DNA of 64,000 bases from Chrysaora quinquecirrha (lineage: Eukaryota; Cnidaria; Scyphozoa; Semaeostomeae; Pelagiidae), in contig JACTAT010000050.1 of the NCBI GenBank assembly GCA_014526335.1, forward strand, positions 639,348 to 703,347, in the 5' to 3' direction. The number at the start of each line of letters is the position of its first letter. Within the stretch, counting starts at the first letter, position 1. Both the position numbers and the translations under genes were made by a program. Under the pieces are notes generated by a model. That model made no database searches, had not been told where the DNA came from, and worked only from the letters and a program-made list of their open reading frames with translations. Positions 31,672 to 41,867 of this stretch are shown here, in pieces.

Positions 31672-32328
31672 TCATACCTGGCTTAGAAAATTAACGAGAT
31701 TACCTGTGAGGACTTGACTACCAAGCAAATTTAAATGAAGTCCCAATTTATCTAAGTGTCTTTCCTGGATGTTATCATTCTTGATGAATTCAATGCCATG
31801 ATTTTGAAGTTCGTATTCCAAAAGTGCGTTTACTTCTTGTCTCTTGAAATCAAGCTCTTCTGAATCCCTTCGAAGAATAATGCCAGATACTGCAACATTT
31901 TTAACGTTCTGCTTTGCAGATAAAGCTAGTTTAACAATCTTACTCGCTGTTTCCTCTGGGTGTTCCCGACGCAAGTTATCGGTGCCACACAACAGAATTA
32001 AATGATCCGGATTCATGCCCAAAGTTGGCGCCATGTATGAATGCATGTGCTCCACTGTCGCTCCTCCAAACGTTTTGACAAATGATTTCAAATAAGGTGT
32101 GGCTGAGCTGATATCATTTCGTTTGACACCTCGCAACATCGAATCACCAATGATCGAAACTGTTTGTTTTCTTTGGGTTCTGAAACGGCTTTCTGCTCGC
32201 TCAGTCTGATGCATTGTATTTTCTTGGGTTCGAGGATGAAAATCGTACTCTTGGGTTTTAACTAGGTTTCTAGGATCTCTGGCTTGTCTTTGTCTCAATC
32301 TCTCTCCATTGAACGTGCTTTCTGTCAT
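31672..32328 (-). CDS. LINE C ORF1 protein with SGNH/GDSL-type esterase domain
   Basis: Open frame of 218 residues from ATG. Residues ~57-215 resemble the esterase of CR1/L2 ORF1 proteins: 'VSIIGDSMLRGVKR' (GDS block with the nucleophilic serine), 'FGGATVEHMHSY', 'LILLCGTDNLRR' (block III), and 'LGLHLNLLGSQVL' at the end (block V, histidine present; the aspartate two places before it is not in the usual register). The first ~55 residues are basic and glutamine-rich. The role of the esterase in LINEs is unclear; lipid or membrane binding has been suggested. The frame is intact, 30 bp or so before the endonuclease frame. Confidence 0.8.
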   Translation of the reverse strand: MTESTFNGERLRQRQARDPRNLVKTQEYDFHPRTQENTMHQTERAESRFRTQRKQTVSIIGDSMLRGVKRNDISSATPYLKSFVKTFGGATVEHMHSYMAPTLGMNPDHLILLCGTDNLRREHPEETASKIVKLALSAKQNVKNVAVSGIILRRDSEELDFKRQEVNALLEYELQNHGIEFIKNDNIQERHLDKLGLHLNLLGSQVLTGNLVNFLSQV

Positions 32329-32337
32329 ACTACGCTT

Positions 32338-32419
32338 ATTTAAATAATTTGCAGTTGCTTCGGCATAAGTGTGTACTGGCAGTGGCAGTAGCAGCTAACT
32401 TTTTGATTTCGGGATTCAT
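32338..32419 (-). pseudogene. Gypsy gag N-terminus
   Basis: An ATG at 32417-32419 begins 'MNPEIKKLAATATAS'; after one indel it continues 'TYAEATANYLNK' up to the LINE C edge. It joins the gag part at 28017-28595 across LINE C. Confidence 0.6.
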
Positions 32420-32682
32420 ATTTAATATATACAGTAGAACAGTTTAAAAACGTGAATATACTTGGCGAATTATAATAACAACGAATGTACGAACGAAAAC
32501 GTGCCAAGAGTATTGCGGAATATCTAGGTGACGAAATTTTTGTAACCACGGACACAGAAATAACATGAGTAGATTGCCAATGTGAAATACCAAAGTTTTT
32601 GAATACGATGAATAGCTTACTTCTTTTTGAAAATATAATATACAAATGAATTGACTGATAAAAATTGTTCTTTGATGATTGA

Positions 32683-33492
32683 CAGGGCCGTCCCTACATT
32701 GGGGGTGTTGGGGGTGAGACACCCCCCTGGAAAAAGGACCAGTCGGCAAATCAGTAGTTTCAGTCGGTGAAATCAATCTTTTATGCATTCATGAATCATT
32801 TATACAGAGTAAAGGCTTGGGAACATCAATGGGAAATTAAACAGAACTAGTGAAAAAGCATGGAACATCTGCTTGACAAGGGAGGACCGACCAAACCAAG
32901 TTTACAATAATTGATTTCCAATTTTCCATGCTACAGATCAAAGTTATAAAGTTATACAATCAAAAGTTTCCAGAATATGCCATATTTTTTCCATTTTCGA
33001 CGTTTCACCGACCCCGATGCACCAGAGCAACAAATTTATAGATCTATTCATTGCATGTACTGTAATGCAGTATCAATTAGACTCTATAGCAAGCAATAAT
33101 ATTTGTCAATCTTTCGGATGCGTTTAGAATTCAGACGTGCTAAGATGGTTTGGCTTTTGACTACAATTTTGAAGTTTTGTACCACTCAAAGACCATATGA
33201 ATTCCGTATGAATTCCACGATAGAGTTTAAAGAAAATTGCATTTTAAGAGTTCCGAAAAGGCCGTTAGAGCGATTCTAGCTTCAGGTTTTTCCAAAATTT
33301 TCCGGGGAGCATGCCCCGGACCCCCTAGCTGCGTGCGCCTTCGGCGCATGCTCTACCACAGTGCCCGTTTTAATCGTGTCCATCAAAATTTAAGTACCCT
33401 CATAAGCCCATTTGTTGCCGTTTCAGTTGGACTCTAGTCGGCAAATCGAGACGGTCACACCCCTCTTGAAAAATTTTGTCGGGACGGCCCTG
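32683..33492. mobile_element. Non-autonomous hAT-like element, 810 bp
   Basis: The ends CAGGGCCGTCCC (32683) and GGGACGGCCCTG (ends 33492) are inverse. The 8-bp target duplication ATGATTGA is perfect (32675-32682 and 33493-33500). Terminal CAGGG and 8 bp are hallmarks of hAT elements. Subterminal CAGTCGGCAAATC occurs near both ends. Near the right end a GC-rich hairpin region, CCGGGGAGCATGCCCCGG then GCGTGCGCCTTCGGCGCATG (33300-33355), stands out. There is no transposase. Confidence 0.95.
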
Positions 33493-33569
33493 ATGATTGA
33501 TAAAACGAATTGCAAATATTTGAATAGCGAATAGATTGAGTACCGATGTTTTGAATCTTTCGAGTCACT

Positions 33570-33584
33570 TTTCCTGGTCACCAA
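33570..33584 (-). promoter_or_regulatory. Gypsy primer-binding site
   Basis: Read on minus directly after the 5' LTR: TTGGTGACCAGGAAA, which would pair with a tRNA 3' end of ...GGTCACCA. I cannot name the tRNA. Confidence 0.7.
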
Positions 33585-34066
33585 TTTGGTAAAACGTGGA
33601 TTTTGACGAATTACCAATAAATGCTAAGCCATAAGATCTAACTATACAAGAACAATTTAACTGCGTGCTGCAGTAGAATATCAGAGAGAGAGAAACTTCT
33701 ATTTGCTATTCTGTGACTCACCAACTTGCATCTGAATCTGAATAATTACTAACTAAAAATCTTCCTACTTTTATACTAAATCTTAGTGAACTATATACAA
33801 TATATTTCTACATATAAGGAATGAAATGGTAGGCTATAATGGTCAGAAAAACTAGCTAAATATGGCATGAATAACGAAGACTATGCTACATGTGACAAAT
33901 AAGGTAATACCTAGAAGCGTGCGGGAATTACCTATGTGGGCAGCATGGAATGATGCAATGCGGGGATGCCTATGCTAGTGCTGCAACAGGATGTTACCTA
34001 TAATGGCTAGCTAAGAATGCGTAAACTAAATATGCTAATTTATGCGAATATATGCTAACTACTACA
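33585..34066 (-). repeat. Gypsy 5' LTR
   Basis: Partner of 24159-24672, about 30 bp shorter. On minus it starts TGTAGTAGTTAGC. Flanked on the right by the ATCT duplication. Confidence 0.9.
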
Positions 34067-34256
34067 ATCTAAACATACCTTTTAAATACCTTTAAAATAC
34101 TTTAATTACTATGACCTCCTATTTTATTATTCCATTATTCAGCAGAAAAAGAAAAACATATTTACTTCAAAGCATCTTAAAAAGCGAGATAAAAACACAC
34201 GACAACACTAAAAGGCATTTAAAAACAAGCTAAAATGAAAAACAAATAACCCAAGC
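34067..34256 (-). repeat. Second LINE A 3' end, part 2 (right of the Gypsy)
   Basis: Matches 1021-1207 (ACATACCTTTTAAATACC, GACCTCCTATTTTATTATT, AGCATCTTAAAAAGCGAG, AACAAATAACCCAAGC). Homology stops at 34256, so this LINE copy was 5'-truncated to its last ~320 bp. Confidence 0.85.
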
Positions 34257-34279
34257 AAATCTAACCAAAATCATCCCGT

Positions 34280-34700
34280 GCAACGTGATGTGCAGTTACA
34301 TGGAGGATGTGCAGTATAGTGGAGGGTGCCAACACAACGTGGAGAGATACCATCATGTAAGTGGAGGGTGCCAATACAACGTGGAGGGTTATCATCATGT
34401 AAGTTGATGTTGGAGGGTTATCATTATGTAAGTGGAGGTTGCGGAGTATCGTGGAGGGTTATCATCATGTAAGTGTAGGGATATCATTTTTAACGTTGAG
34501 GGATACCATCATGTAAGTGGAGGCTGCCAATACAACGTGGAGGGTTATCATCATGTAAGTGGAGGGTGCGGAGTATCGTGGAGGGTTATCATCATGTAAG
34601 TGGAGGGATATCATTTTTAACGTGGAGGGATACCATCATGTAAGTGGAGGATGCGGAGTATCGTGGAGGGTTATCATCATGTAAGTGGAGGGTTGCGACG
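34280..34700. repeat. Minisatellite, ~42-bp unit
   Basis: About nine diverged units containing GTGGAGGGTTATCATCATGTAA, some with GGGTGCGGAGTATC. Units vary from ~30 to 45 bp. Confidence 0.9.
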
Positions 34701-36735
34701 AATACTGAAATGTTGCATGGAAATTTGCATGGAAGTTAGAGAGGATATGGCCTATTCTAATAGTCACGAAGACTCTGCTTGTACTGTATTCGATGAAATG
34801 GTCGATGTGATAAATCGTATTTACTTATTAGAATACTGTACATACGCCAAAATGTAAAACGCAGTCCGGCTTCCAATCAATTGTTGGCTTGATGTAGCTT
34901 TCCATATCACATACCGTACTAACGGTAAAAGATTTCACGTACACGCTTTCGTGAGAACCGCACCTGTCATTAGCCCTTTGTCTCACATTCTATACTGCAA
35001 AATTACACAAGGAGTTTATTGTTATTTTTCAATGATTTTATTTTATTTATTACGGACAAGCGTGACCTCAGTATCATTGCCAATGATGTTGTTTGATAAG
35101 GGGGGGGGGGGGGGGGCTTAATATGTTGAGAAAAATTTGAACAATGGATGTTGATTGAATCACACGCAGTGAAAAGCAGACGTATCAATTTTGATCGAAT
35201 GAAGCTTTTAGTGGTTCGGAAGGGGGTGTACAATAGTATTCCTGAAACATTTCTGCGGTAGATCACTTGCAGCGAGGCCTATTCATATAGACCCCACTTC
35301 AATTAACTGAGATAGGACAAGGCAAGACAACTCAAGCATTCAAGGGACCAATGAAAATGTTTCGAGTGATGTGATGTGGTATGTGATTGTCAGGTGAAAA
35401 AGATTTATTGAAACAATTTTTGCAAAGAATCATCCCTGATAAATATTACGAAAAGTAAAAAGGTTTTTTTTTATTTACTCGGGTGAGTAATCTGTGAAAA
35501 ACTAGTAGGGGGGGTCATAAGCTCCCCCCGCTGCATACGGATAAGTTCTTACCTTACTATTGATATCTTATTGTTATAGTTACATTCTTACCACCAAGGT
35601 TTTATCATTACGTTCACTTTGACCATATAGATCTTATTGTTACAGTTATGTCCTCGACACCATCATTTGTTGGGCACAATGTGTTTAAAGTATCTTTGAA
35701 ATTATGCCTAAATTTATCAAAATTTAGCTTACTGAGTCCAAGCTGCAACTGTGTTAGGATGGATAAGTCTTTCGGGCCATGAATACGGTAGACTATCTTC
35801 GGAGGGGGACGGACAAGGGACAGGATATTTTTCTTTCAAATATTTACAGAGCGGGATAGTCTAACCTCATGGTTCAGAAAATTAAGTCAACACCTGTTAT
35901 AATAAAATTTACTATGAAACTGTCCATACCAATCTATTCATCTTATATTAGCATTCTTGCAATTTCAAATTAAAGACCAACGTATCTAATAACATAGAGT
36001 GAAAATGGTACGCGCATGCGCCTTATGAGCAAATTATCTTTTTTAAAACTGAAATTAACTCTGCAATAGCTGGAGAAGAGTATATCAAATGCGGCATTTT
36101 TTCCAAGATGCGGAAAAAAGTTTACCTGGGTGCTCAGCGCTGTAATGTGAACCCAAAGAGACTCCAGAGAAAATGCTTTAAATTGGTAAACCAGTCGTTC
36201 ACAGACATGTTCTGCATTATTTTGTTATCTCAAACAATTGACTTATATGTGTCATGTCTTTTGATGTTCCTTTTGTCGCTAATCTAACCACTATTGTTAA
36301 TTTTCAAGAAACAAACTCCCTATTTCTTGCTAAGACCATCCGAAAATATTGCTTACGTGACGCAAAAGGGCGGGAAAATATTCATGGATACGTCAGAACA
36401 AATAGTGAAGGCTTTAGACAAATAGTGAAGGCTTTAAAATCAACATTCGGGCATAAAATAAGATTTTGATGTCAAAAATTCATTTTTAAAAGTGAAAACC
36501 GGCGGGTAGTTTTTAAAACTATTAATGATAACTTCAAAAATCCCGCGCCTTTTTGCCAGCGCCATCTTGAATACGTGCGGATATGAACAGGCCCTAAATC
36601 CTACAAAATTCATCCGTTTATAAAAAGCAATATACTTTTATGCCTTTTTAATCAAATAATCGTAATAAAACGAAACTTCTAGTTCAGAACATCTTAATTT
36701 CTTTAGTTCTTATTGGTAACTTCAAAATAGTATAT
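34701..36735. other. Unassigned single-copy DNA
   Basis: No reading frame over 87 codons, no domain I recognise. Features: a G18 run (35101-35117), a second G/C-homopolymer area at 35508-35530, and two identical 17-bp copies of CAAATAGTGAAGGCTTT at 36399 and 36419. A short frame at 34651-34857 starts within the minisatellite and shows nothing known. Confidence 0.5.
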
Positions 36736-36744
36736 TTGGTTCTC

Positions 36745-36985
36745 GTCAGTGATCCTCCTCATTTCTGCCCGTTCCTCCTTATTCCTCCCCGTTCCTCTTC
36801 GTTCCTCCATGTTCCTCATCATTCCTCTCTGTTCCTCTTCGTTCCTGCCCGTTCCTCTTCATTCCTCCTTGTTCCTCCTTATTCCTCCCCGTTTCTCCTT
36901 ATTCCTCCCCGTTCCTCCCCGTTCTTCGCTGTTAATCATCATTCATCCCCGTTTCTCTTTGTTCCTCCCCGTTCCTCTTGTTCTT
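36745..36985 (+). repeat. Pyrimidine-rich minisatellite, 15-bp unit
   Basis: Repeats of the type CCGTTCCTCTTCGTTCCTCC, with a basic 15-bp period. The plus strand is almost pure pyrimidine with few G, so it could form triplex DNA. Open frames in it are by-products of the period. Confidence 0.9.
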
Positions 36986-37422
36986 CTTTTACAAATAGGC
37001 AAATGAAAGGCTTTGAGTAAACCACACCATTTCTGACATGACATGACATGAATGCGAAAAATTACATCATATGATCAACATAGGTAATCAGTGAAAACAC
37101 GAGTATCCTTGAAATGTGAAACTTGAAATAAACAGAAAAAGATTACAAGAGTATCAGTCAACACGACAATCCTTCATGGGCTTTTGGAATTTCTTTTACA
37201 AAAGGCTTGACGCCAGACAAATGACACAGATTAATTTTAGTAATTGGGTCTAGCTATTACTAAAAGGGGTAATAAGAAAATATCTGTATATACGGGCTGA
37301 GAAAAAATCTTAAAAGATTACGGGTGCACAACTACGAGCATATATTATATCATGGAGCTATTCTCAACCTCATATCTCCAGAAGCTTTCATGTTCCTGGG
37401 GGAGTGAATTTGTAGAAAAAAG
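36986..37422. other. Leader upstream of BEL copy 1
   Basis: Non-coding. It should hold the 5' LTR end and primer-binding site of BEL copy 1, but no second LTR exists here to define them. Confidence 0.4.
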
Positions 37423-38568
37423 TATGGCAACAACGAGAGGAAAAACAAAAGAACTTGAGTCGGTTAGGCCGTCTGACTCTGACGAATCAAATGTAAACAA
37501 ACAGGAGCTTGCATCAAAAAGATCATTAATCCAGTCTGTATTGAAGAAATTAACCTATTTCGACAAATCGACAAAAGAAATCTTATTTTAGGGAGAAAGG
37601 AGCATTTAAATCGCCAAAGAAAGCTTCTTTCATTGAAGATCGAGGAGTGTCTGGATTTGATTCAAGATGTTCAAGGAATTCTAATTGAGGAGAATGAGTC
37701 AGAAGAGACAATCGATGGATGGAAAAAGAAACGAAAGCATTCTTAGAACCTTTTGAACTTTCACTAAGTGAAATAGAGTCATCTTTGTCAACCGGTGAAC
37801 AGGAAGACAAACAAAAACAGAGAAGTGAACAAATTGAATTTGAGACCCAAATAAAAGCAGGGCTGAGAATAGAAGAAGAGAAAGCTGAAGCTGCAAAAGT
37901 GGGAACGCCAAGAGAAATTTGCCATAGAGCTAGAGAAGAAAAATATGGAACTAGCAGAAGGGCAAAGAAATAAAACAAAGCTGCCTGATTTGCGAATATC
38001 TAGGTTTCAAGGGACACATTTTGTCTGGGTTAGGTTTTGGAGCTTATTTGAGACACAGATTGACAAAGCTCCAATCGGAGATGCCGCAAAGTTTTCCTAC
38101 CTTAAAGAACTAGTCATCCCCAAGGTTCGGGCTACAATTGAGAAACTCCCTGTAGACAGTGAGGGTTATGAAAGGGCAAAATCAATGCTAAAGCAAAGAC
38201 ATGGTGACACTGCTGAGGTTGTCAATGCCCACATATAAAAGATCATCAACTTGCCAACTATACATGGAACAACAAGACCAAAGATTCATGAATTCTATGA
38301 CGAGCTACTTTGCCATGTTCAAGCTTTGGACACTCTGGGAAAACTGGGAAATGTGACAGGAAATGTGCGTCTAACATTAGACAAGCTTGAGGGCATTCGT
38401 TCAGACATCACAAGGACTGATTTAAAATGGAAAGAGTGGGATTTCCACAAGTTACTTGAAGCACTAAGACACTGGATCGACAGGAACCCTTTACAGACTG
38501 GTGACAGAGATATCAGACAACAGCCAAGAGACTTCAAAAGAGAGAAAGCATTTCCAGCAAGAGACTAA
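37423..38568 (+). pseudogene. BEL copy 1 gag (DUF1759-type)
   Basis: The ATG at 37423 begins 'MATTRGKTKELESV'. A coiled-coil, charged region continues in shifted frames over 37590-37970. Then comes the DUF1759-type domain: 'LPDLRISRFQGTHFVWVRFW' (37980-38040), 'KFSYLKELV', 'LKQRHGDTAEVVNAHI', a TAA at 38236-38238, and 'KIHEFYDELLCHVQALDTLGK'. It would form the particle core. At least three lesions. Confidence 0.85.
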
Positions 38569-39217
38569 ACAAAGCCAAAGAAAGACATTCGCATTTTGTG
38601 ACAAAAGCGACCATAAATCTTCAGAGTGTGAAGCAGTGACCACAATAGAAGAGAGAAGAAAGATCTTGAGTAACAAGAGATTGTGCTTTACTTGTACAGG
38701 TGAAAAGCACAGGGCAAACGAATGTAAAAGCAAAATCAATTGTCAAGTGTGTCAAAAACGCCACCATACTTCCATTTTTGATAAAAAGCAAAGAGAACCA
38801 TGGATGACAGCAGCCAATGATCAAAACGTGATTCACCCAGTTGTAGTAGTCCAAGTTGAGGGCATAAAATGCAGAGCACTTTTGGACACTGGATCAAGCA
38901 GTAATTACATGTCTTCAACATTAGTGAAACTTATCAACAAGAGCCCAGTGAGACAAGATAACAAATCAATTGAAACTCTGCTAGGAATAAACAACAGAAA
39001 AGTAGATGTGTATGATGTTGAATTAAGTGACACTTCGAAGAAGTTCAGCATGAGATCGGAAGTCAATGCAGTTGAGAAAAATGTGTTGCTCAGCTTACCA
39101 ATCCCAAGGTATGCTATGATCATCAGCGCCAAAACACACCTGAATTGGGTCGAAATGGAGGATGTTGCAACCAAAGATATCCTGCCCGTTCATATGATAC
39201 TAGGGACAAGTGCCTAG
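38569..39217 (+). pseudogene. BEL copy 1 zinc knuckles and aspartic protease
   Basis: One open frame (from 38501) holds 'CDKSDHKSSEC', 'CFTCTGEKHRANEC' and 'CQVCQKRHHTSI', the cysteine-rich RNA-binding part usual in BEL/Pao, with the last cysteine of the third motif lost. The protease (DUF1758-like) has 'CRALLDTGSSSNYMSS', so the D-T-G is intact. The frame ends with TAG at 39215-39217 before the RT linker. Confidence 0.85.
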
Positions 39218-39219
39218 TC

Positions 39220-40584
39220 CTATATCAAGACATCTGAACCTCCAAGAGTTGGGAAAGCTGGTGAACCTATAGCAGAAAAAACATCCTTCGGATGGGTGAT
39301 TATGTTACCTGAAAGAGAAGAGACCAATTCAGCAGTTATGTTCACAAGAACCATTCATTATGATTTTATGCAATTATGCAGTCTGGATGTGTTAGGCATT
39401 GAAGACAAGCCTGAGGGGGATCAAATGAGTGTTTATCAAGAGTTCAAAGAACAGCTCATCCAAAGAGAAGATGGGAGGTACGAAACTTCTCTCTCATGCA
39501 AAGCAGCACATCTGCCACTTGGAAGCAACGAGAATGTGGCTAAGGTTAGGTTTAATTCTTTGATTCGTCGTTTAGACAAACTGCCAGCACTACTTGAGAC
39601 TTATCACAACATTATTCAGGAGCAGTTGAAAGAGTGAATCGTGTAGGAAGCACCAAAGATAGCTGTAGGTGCTGAACACTATATTCCTCACAAACCAGTT
39701 GTCCGGGAAAATGCTCAATCAACGAAAGTACGCATAGTCTGTGATGCGTCTGCAAAAGCAGATTCACAGTTTCCTTCACTGAACGAGTGCTTGGACATCG
39801 GTCCTCCACTACAGCGAAAGATTTTGGACATTCTCTTACGATCAAGTTTCAAGGCAATATATTTGGCAGCGGACATTAAGCAAGCGCTTCTACAAATTGT
39901 TTTCAGGCAAATAGAAAGAGATGTGCTGAGATTCATTTGGATAGAAGATTTTCAGAGCAAGAAAGGGTGACGAGAGCTATGTTTGGGCTAGGCCAAAGCC
40001 CCTTTTTGCTTGGGGGAACTTTAGAGCAACATCTTGAGAAGTTTGCAGAGCAATATCCGGAATGTGTACAAGAGATAAGGGATGGTATCTACGTGGATGA
40101 TATCAATCTTGGTGGAAACAACCACCGAGAGACTAGAGAACTTAAAGAGACATCAGTGGAAATTTTCAAAGCAGGAAAATTTGAACTTCACAAATGGCAC
40201 TCGAATGATAGCAGACTCAACGGAGAAACTATTGACCCTGAAGAAACAACTGTTGCAAAGGAAAGTTTAGGTACCAAAGGCACAGAAACTAAGCTTCTAG
40301 GCATTACATGGGAAAAGAAAAGTGATGTACTTGCTATCAAGTTTCCAGAGAGCGAGCCAGCGGCAACAAAGCGTATTGTATTGAGTACAATAGCTAAAGT
40401 TTACGACCCTATGGGCATAGCTTCGCCTTTGTTGTTAACAGCCAAAGTCATATTCCGAGATATATGCGAAAGGAAACTTTCTTGGGATGCAGAACTACCA
40501 TATGACTTAAAGAATCGTTGGGAAAAATGGTTAAAGAGCTTACCTGAACAATTGGCAATTTCAAGATGCTTGACTGCAAGTTAA
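39220..40584 (+). pseudogene. BEL copy 1 reverse transcriptase
   Basis: The linker (39296-39637) is open. RT proper: 'YIPHKPVVRENAQSTKVRIV' (near 39680), 'PPLQRKILDILLR', 'AIYLAADIKQALLQI' (first catalytic D), a frame change near 39960, then 'AMFGLGQSPFLLGGTL' and 'IYVDDINLGG' (YVDD, 40090-40101). 'KLLGITWEKKSD' and 'LSTIAKVYDPMGIASPLLL' end the domain. Stops at 39635 and 39645. Confidence 0.9.
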
Positions 40585-40926
40585 GAGCCTATAACAGCTA
40601 TTGAGCTACATGGATTCTCTGATGCCAGCATCTTAGGATGCTGTGCCATAGTCTACGCTGTTGTGCATCAAGGAGATGCTATAACTCAAGGCTCGCTAGT
40701 GGCAAAATCTAGACTAGCAAAACGAGACTCAACAGTTTGTCTACACTGGCTTCAAGAAAAGGGAAAATACAAACAGTTTGTAGGTAACAGAATCAAGAAA
40801 ATAAGCGAGAAAGGTTTCATTTGGAGACACGTGCCTACAAAGGAAAGCCCAGCAGATACAGGCAGCAGAGGAGGGAGCCATCTGCAGGATAATGAGAAAT
40901 GGATGCGAGGGTTCATGGCTGAGTGA
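40585..40926 (+). pseudogene. BEL copy 1 RNase H, internally deleted
   Basis: 'IELHGFSDASILGCCAIVYA' gives the first catalytic aspartate. After 'AKSRLAKRD' the sequence jumps to 'STVCLHWLQEKGKYKQFVGN', skipping about 40-50 residues expected in BEL/Pao RNase H, so there is an internal deletion near 40728. 'WRHVPTKESPAD' follows. Confidence 0.8.
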
Positions 40927-41490
40927 AGTAAACAAATTGCCCGAGATGATTGTTATCAGAGAAGATGATGATTCAGAGAGAGAGAAGCAACCAGTAAGAG
41001 AAATCCTACAAGTAGCAGTTGAAAGAGAGCCACATGAAATCGATGAATTGCTGAAGAGAAAGAGCTGGTGGAAAGTTGTGAGAATATTAACTTGGATAAA
41101 GAGGTTCTCAAAGAACTGTAAGAAAGAGCAGAGAATCAAAGGTCCTTTGTCAACAGAGGAAATTCAAGATCAAATAGATTTCCTTGTTAAAAGAGCCCAA
41201 CAAGACGTAAAGGGAACGCTGAAGTTTAAAAATGATCGTGAAAGGTTGAACCTAATTGAGAATGGAAAAGAAATCTACGAATGCAGAGGTAGAATACAGG
41301 GAGTATATCCTACTTACCTTCCTTTTCGTCACGTTATTTCAGCAAAGCTCGTTGAGCATGCTCATCTACAAACCCTGCACGAGGGAGTATCTCATACGAT
41401 GGCAAAGGTTCGTGAGAAATATTGGATTCCCAAGCTACGCAGCATTACAAAGAGAATTCGAAAAGACTGTCACGGTTGCAAAAGATTTCT
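40892..41490 (+). pseudogene. BEL copy 1 integrase, N-terminal zinc region
   Basis: Open frame with 'YECRGRIQGVYPTYLPF', 'VEHAHLQTLHEGVSHTMAKV' (two zinc-binding H) and 'RKDCHGCKRF' (two C), the H-H-C-C domain. The catalytic core should follow but the sequence switches to inverted BEL copy 2 at about 41490. It overlaps the RNase H frame by 35 bases in another frame, the result of a frameshift. Confidence 0.9.
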
Positions 41491-41867
41491 TCCCAATACG
41501 TTAGGCTCATCAGATTTTATTTTCTGATAATCTGCTAATCCCAAAGTCATGTGAATGGGCATTCTGTCTTCTATTGTATTCTCATCACTAAGGCTTAGAC
41601 GACGCAGATTTCGATATTTCCTTTTGATATCTTGACTGTGTAGGTCTTGAACGTAAGTAAGTATTTTTTCCCCACACAATCCACATCAGTTTTGAAATTT
41701 TGAAAGACCTTTGACATAACAGTGACCTGATAAAGTTCTACTCGTTTTGTTACTGTTCTGTATATCAGTTCGATGGTTCTTGTCTCAACTCTATTTGGTT
41801 TCAGCTTCAACTCTGTGATCAGCTTTGTGCAGATGTAAGAACTGCCTTCACCACTGTCCAATAGAAT
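41491..41867 (-). pseudogene. BEL copy 2 aspartic protease
   Basis: 'LDSGEGSSYICTKLITELKL' gives an intact D-S-G active site (near 41855). It continues 'VMSKVFQNFKTDVDCVGKK'; after a frameshift near 41660 'RMPIHMTLGLADYQKI' ends at the junction. Confidence 0.8.

Larger units (their letters stand above)
28596..32337 (-). mobile_element. LINE C: CR1-like LINE with esterase ORF1, inserted in Gypsy gag
   Basis: In minus orientation: ORF1 with SGNH esterase (31672-32328), endonuclease (30754-31640), reverse transcriptase (28687-30012), short 3' UTR and a tail of five TTAGA units (28596-28620 on plus as TCTAA). A tail of short repeats and esterase-type ORF1 are typical of the CR1/L2 groups. Its start lies at the edge of the Gypsy gag fragment, so it seems full-length or nearly so. 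Confidence 0.85.
24159..34066 (-). mobile_element. Gypsy-type LTR retrotransposon, with two later insertions
   Basis: LTRs lie at 24159-24672 and 33585-34066, flanked by ATCT (24155-24158 and 34067-34070). Genes run on minus: gag start (32338-32419), gag (28017-28595), protease (27686-28010), RT-RNase H (26415-27685) and integrase (24868-26287). A polypurine tract sits inside the left LTR and a TTGGTGACC primer-binding site inside the right one, so the 5' LTR is on the right. LINE C split gag, and a hAT-like element sits in the leader. Frameshifts occur in every gene. Confidence 0.95.
37423..41490 (+). mobile_element. BEL/Pao LTR retrotransposon, copy 1
   Basis: Genes follow on plus: gag (37423-38568), zinc knuckles and protease (38569-39217), RT (39220-40584), RNase H (40585-40926) and the start of integrase (40892-41490). 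The integrase core and the 3' LTR are missing; at about 41490 the sequence becomes BEL copy 2 in inverse orientation. Its gag start and integrase are like those of BEL copy 3, so the copies are related. Confidence 0.9.

Noticed and set aside
34651..34857. Small gene
   Set aside because: It starts inside a minisatellite, has no recognisable domain and is near the length expected by chance.
36254..36469. Possible KRAB- or kinase-like small frame
   Set aside because: Seventy-one codons with an internal 20-bp duplication and no motif; treated as chance.
37583..39174. Minus-strand frames opposite BEL copy 1
   Set aside because: Shadows of the plus-strand gag and protease, which have clear family motifs.
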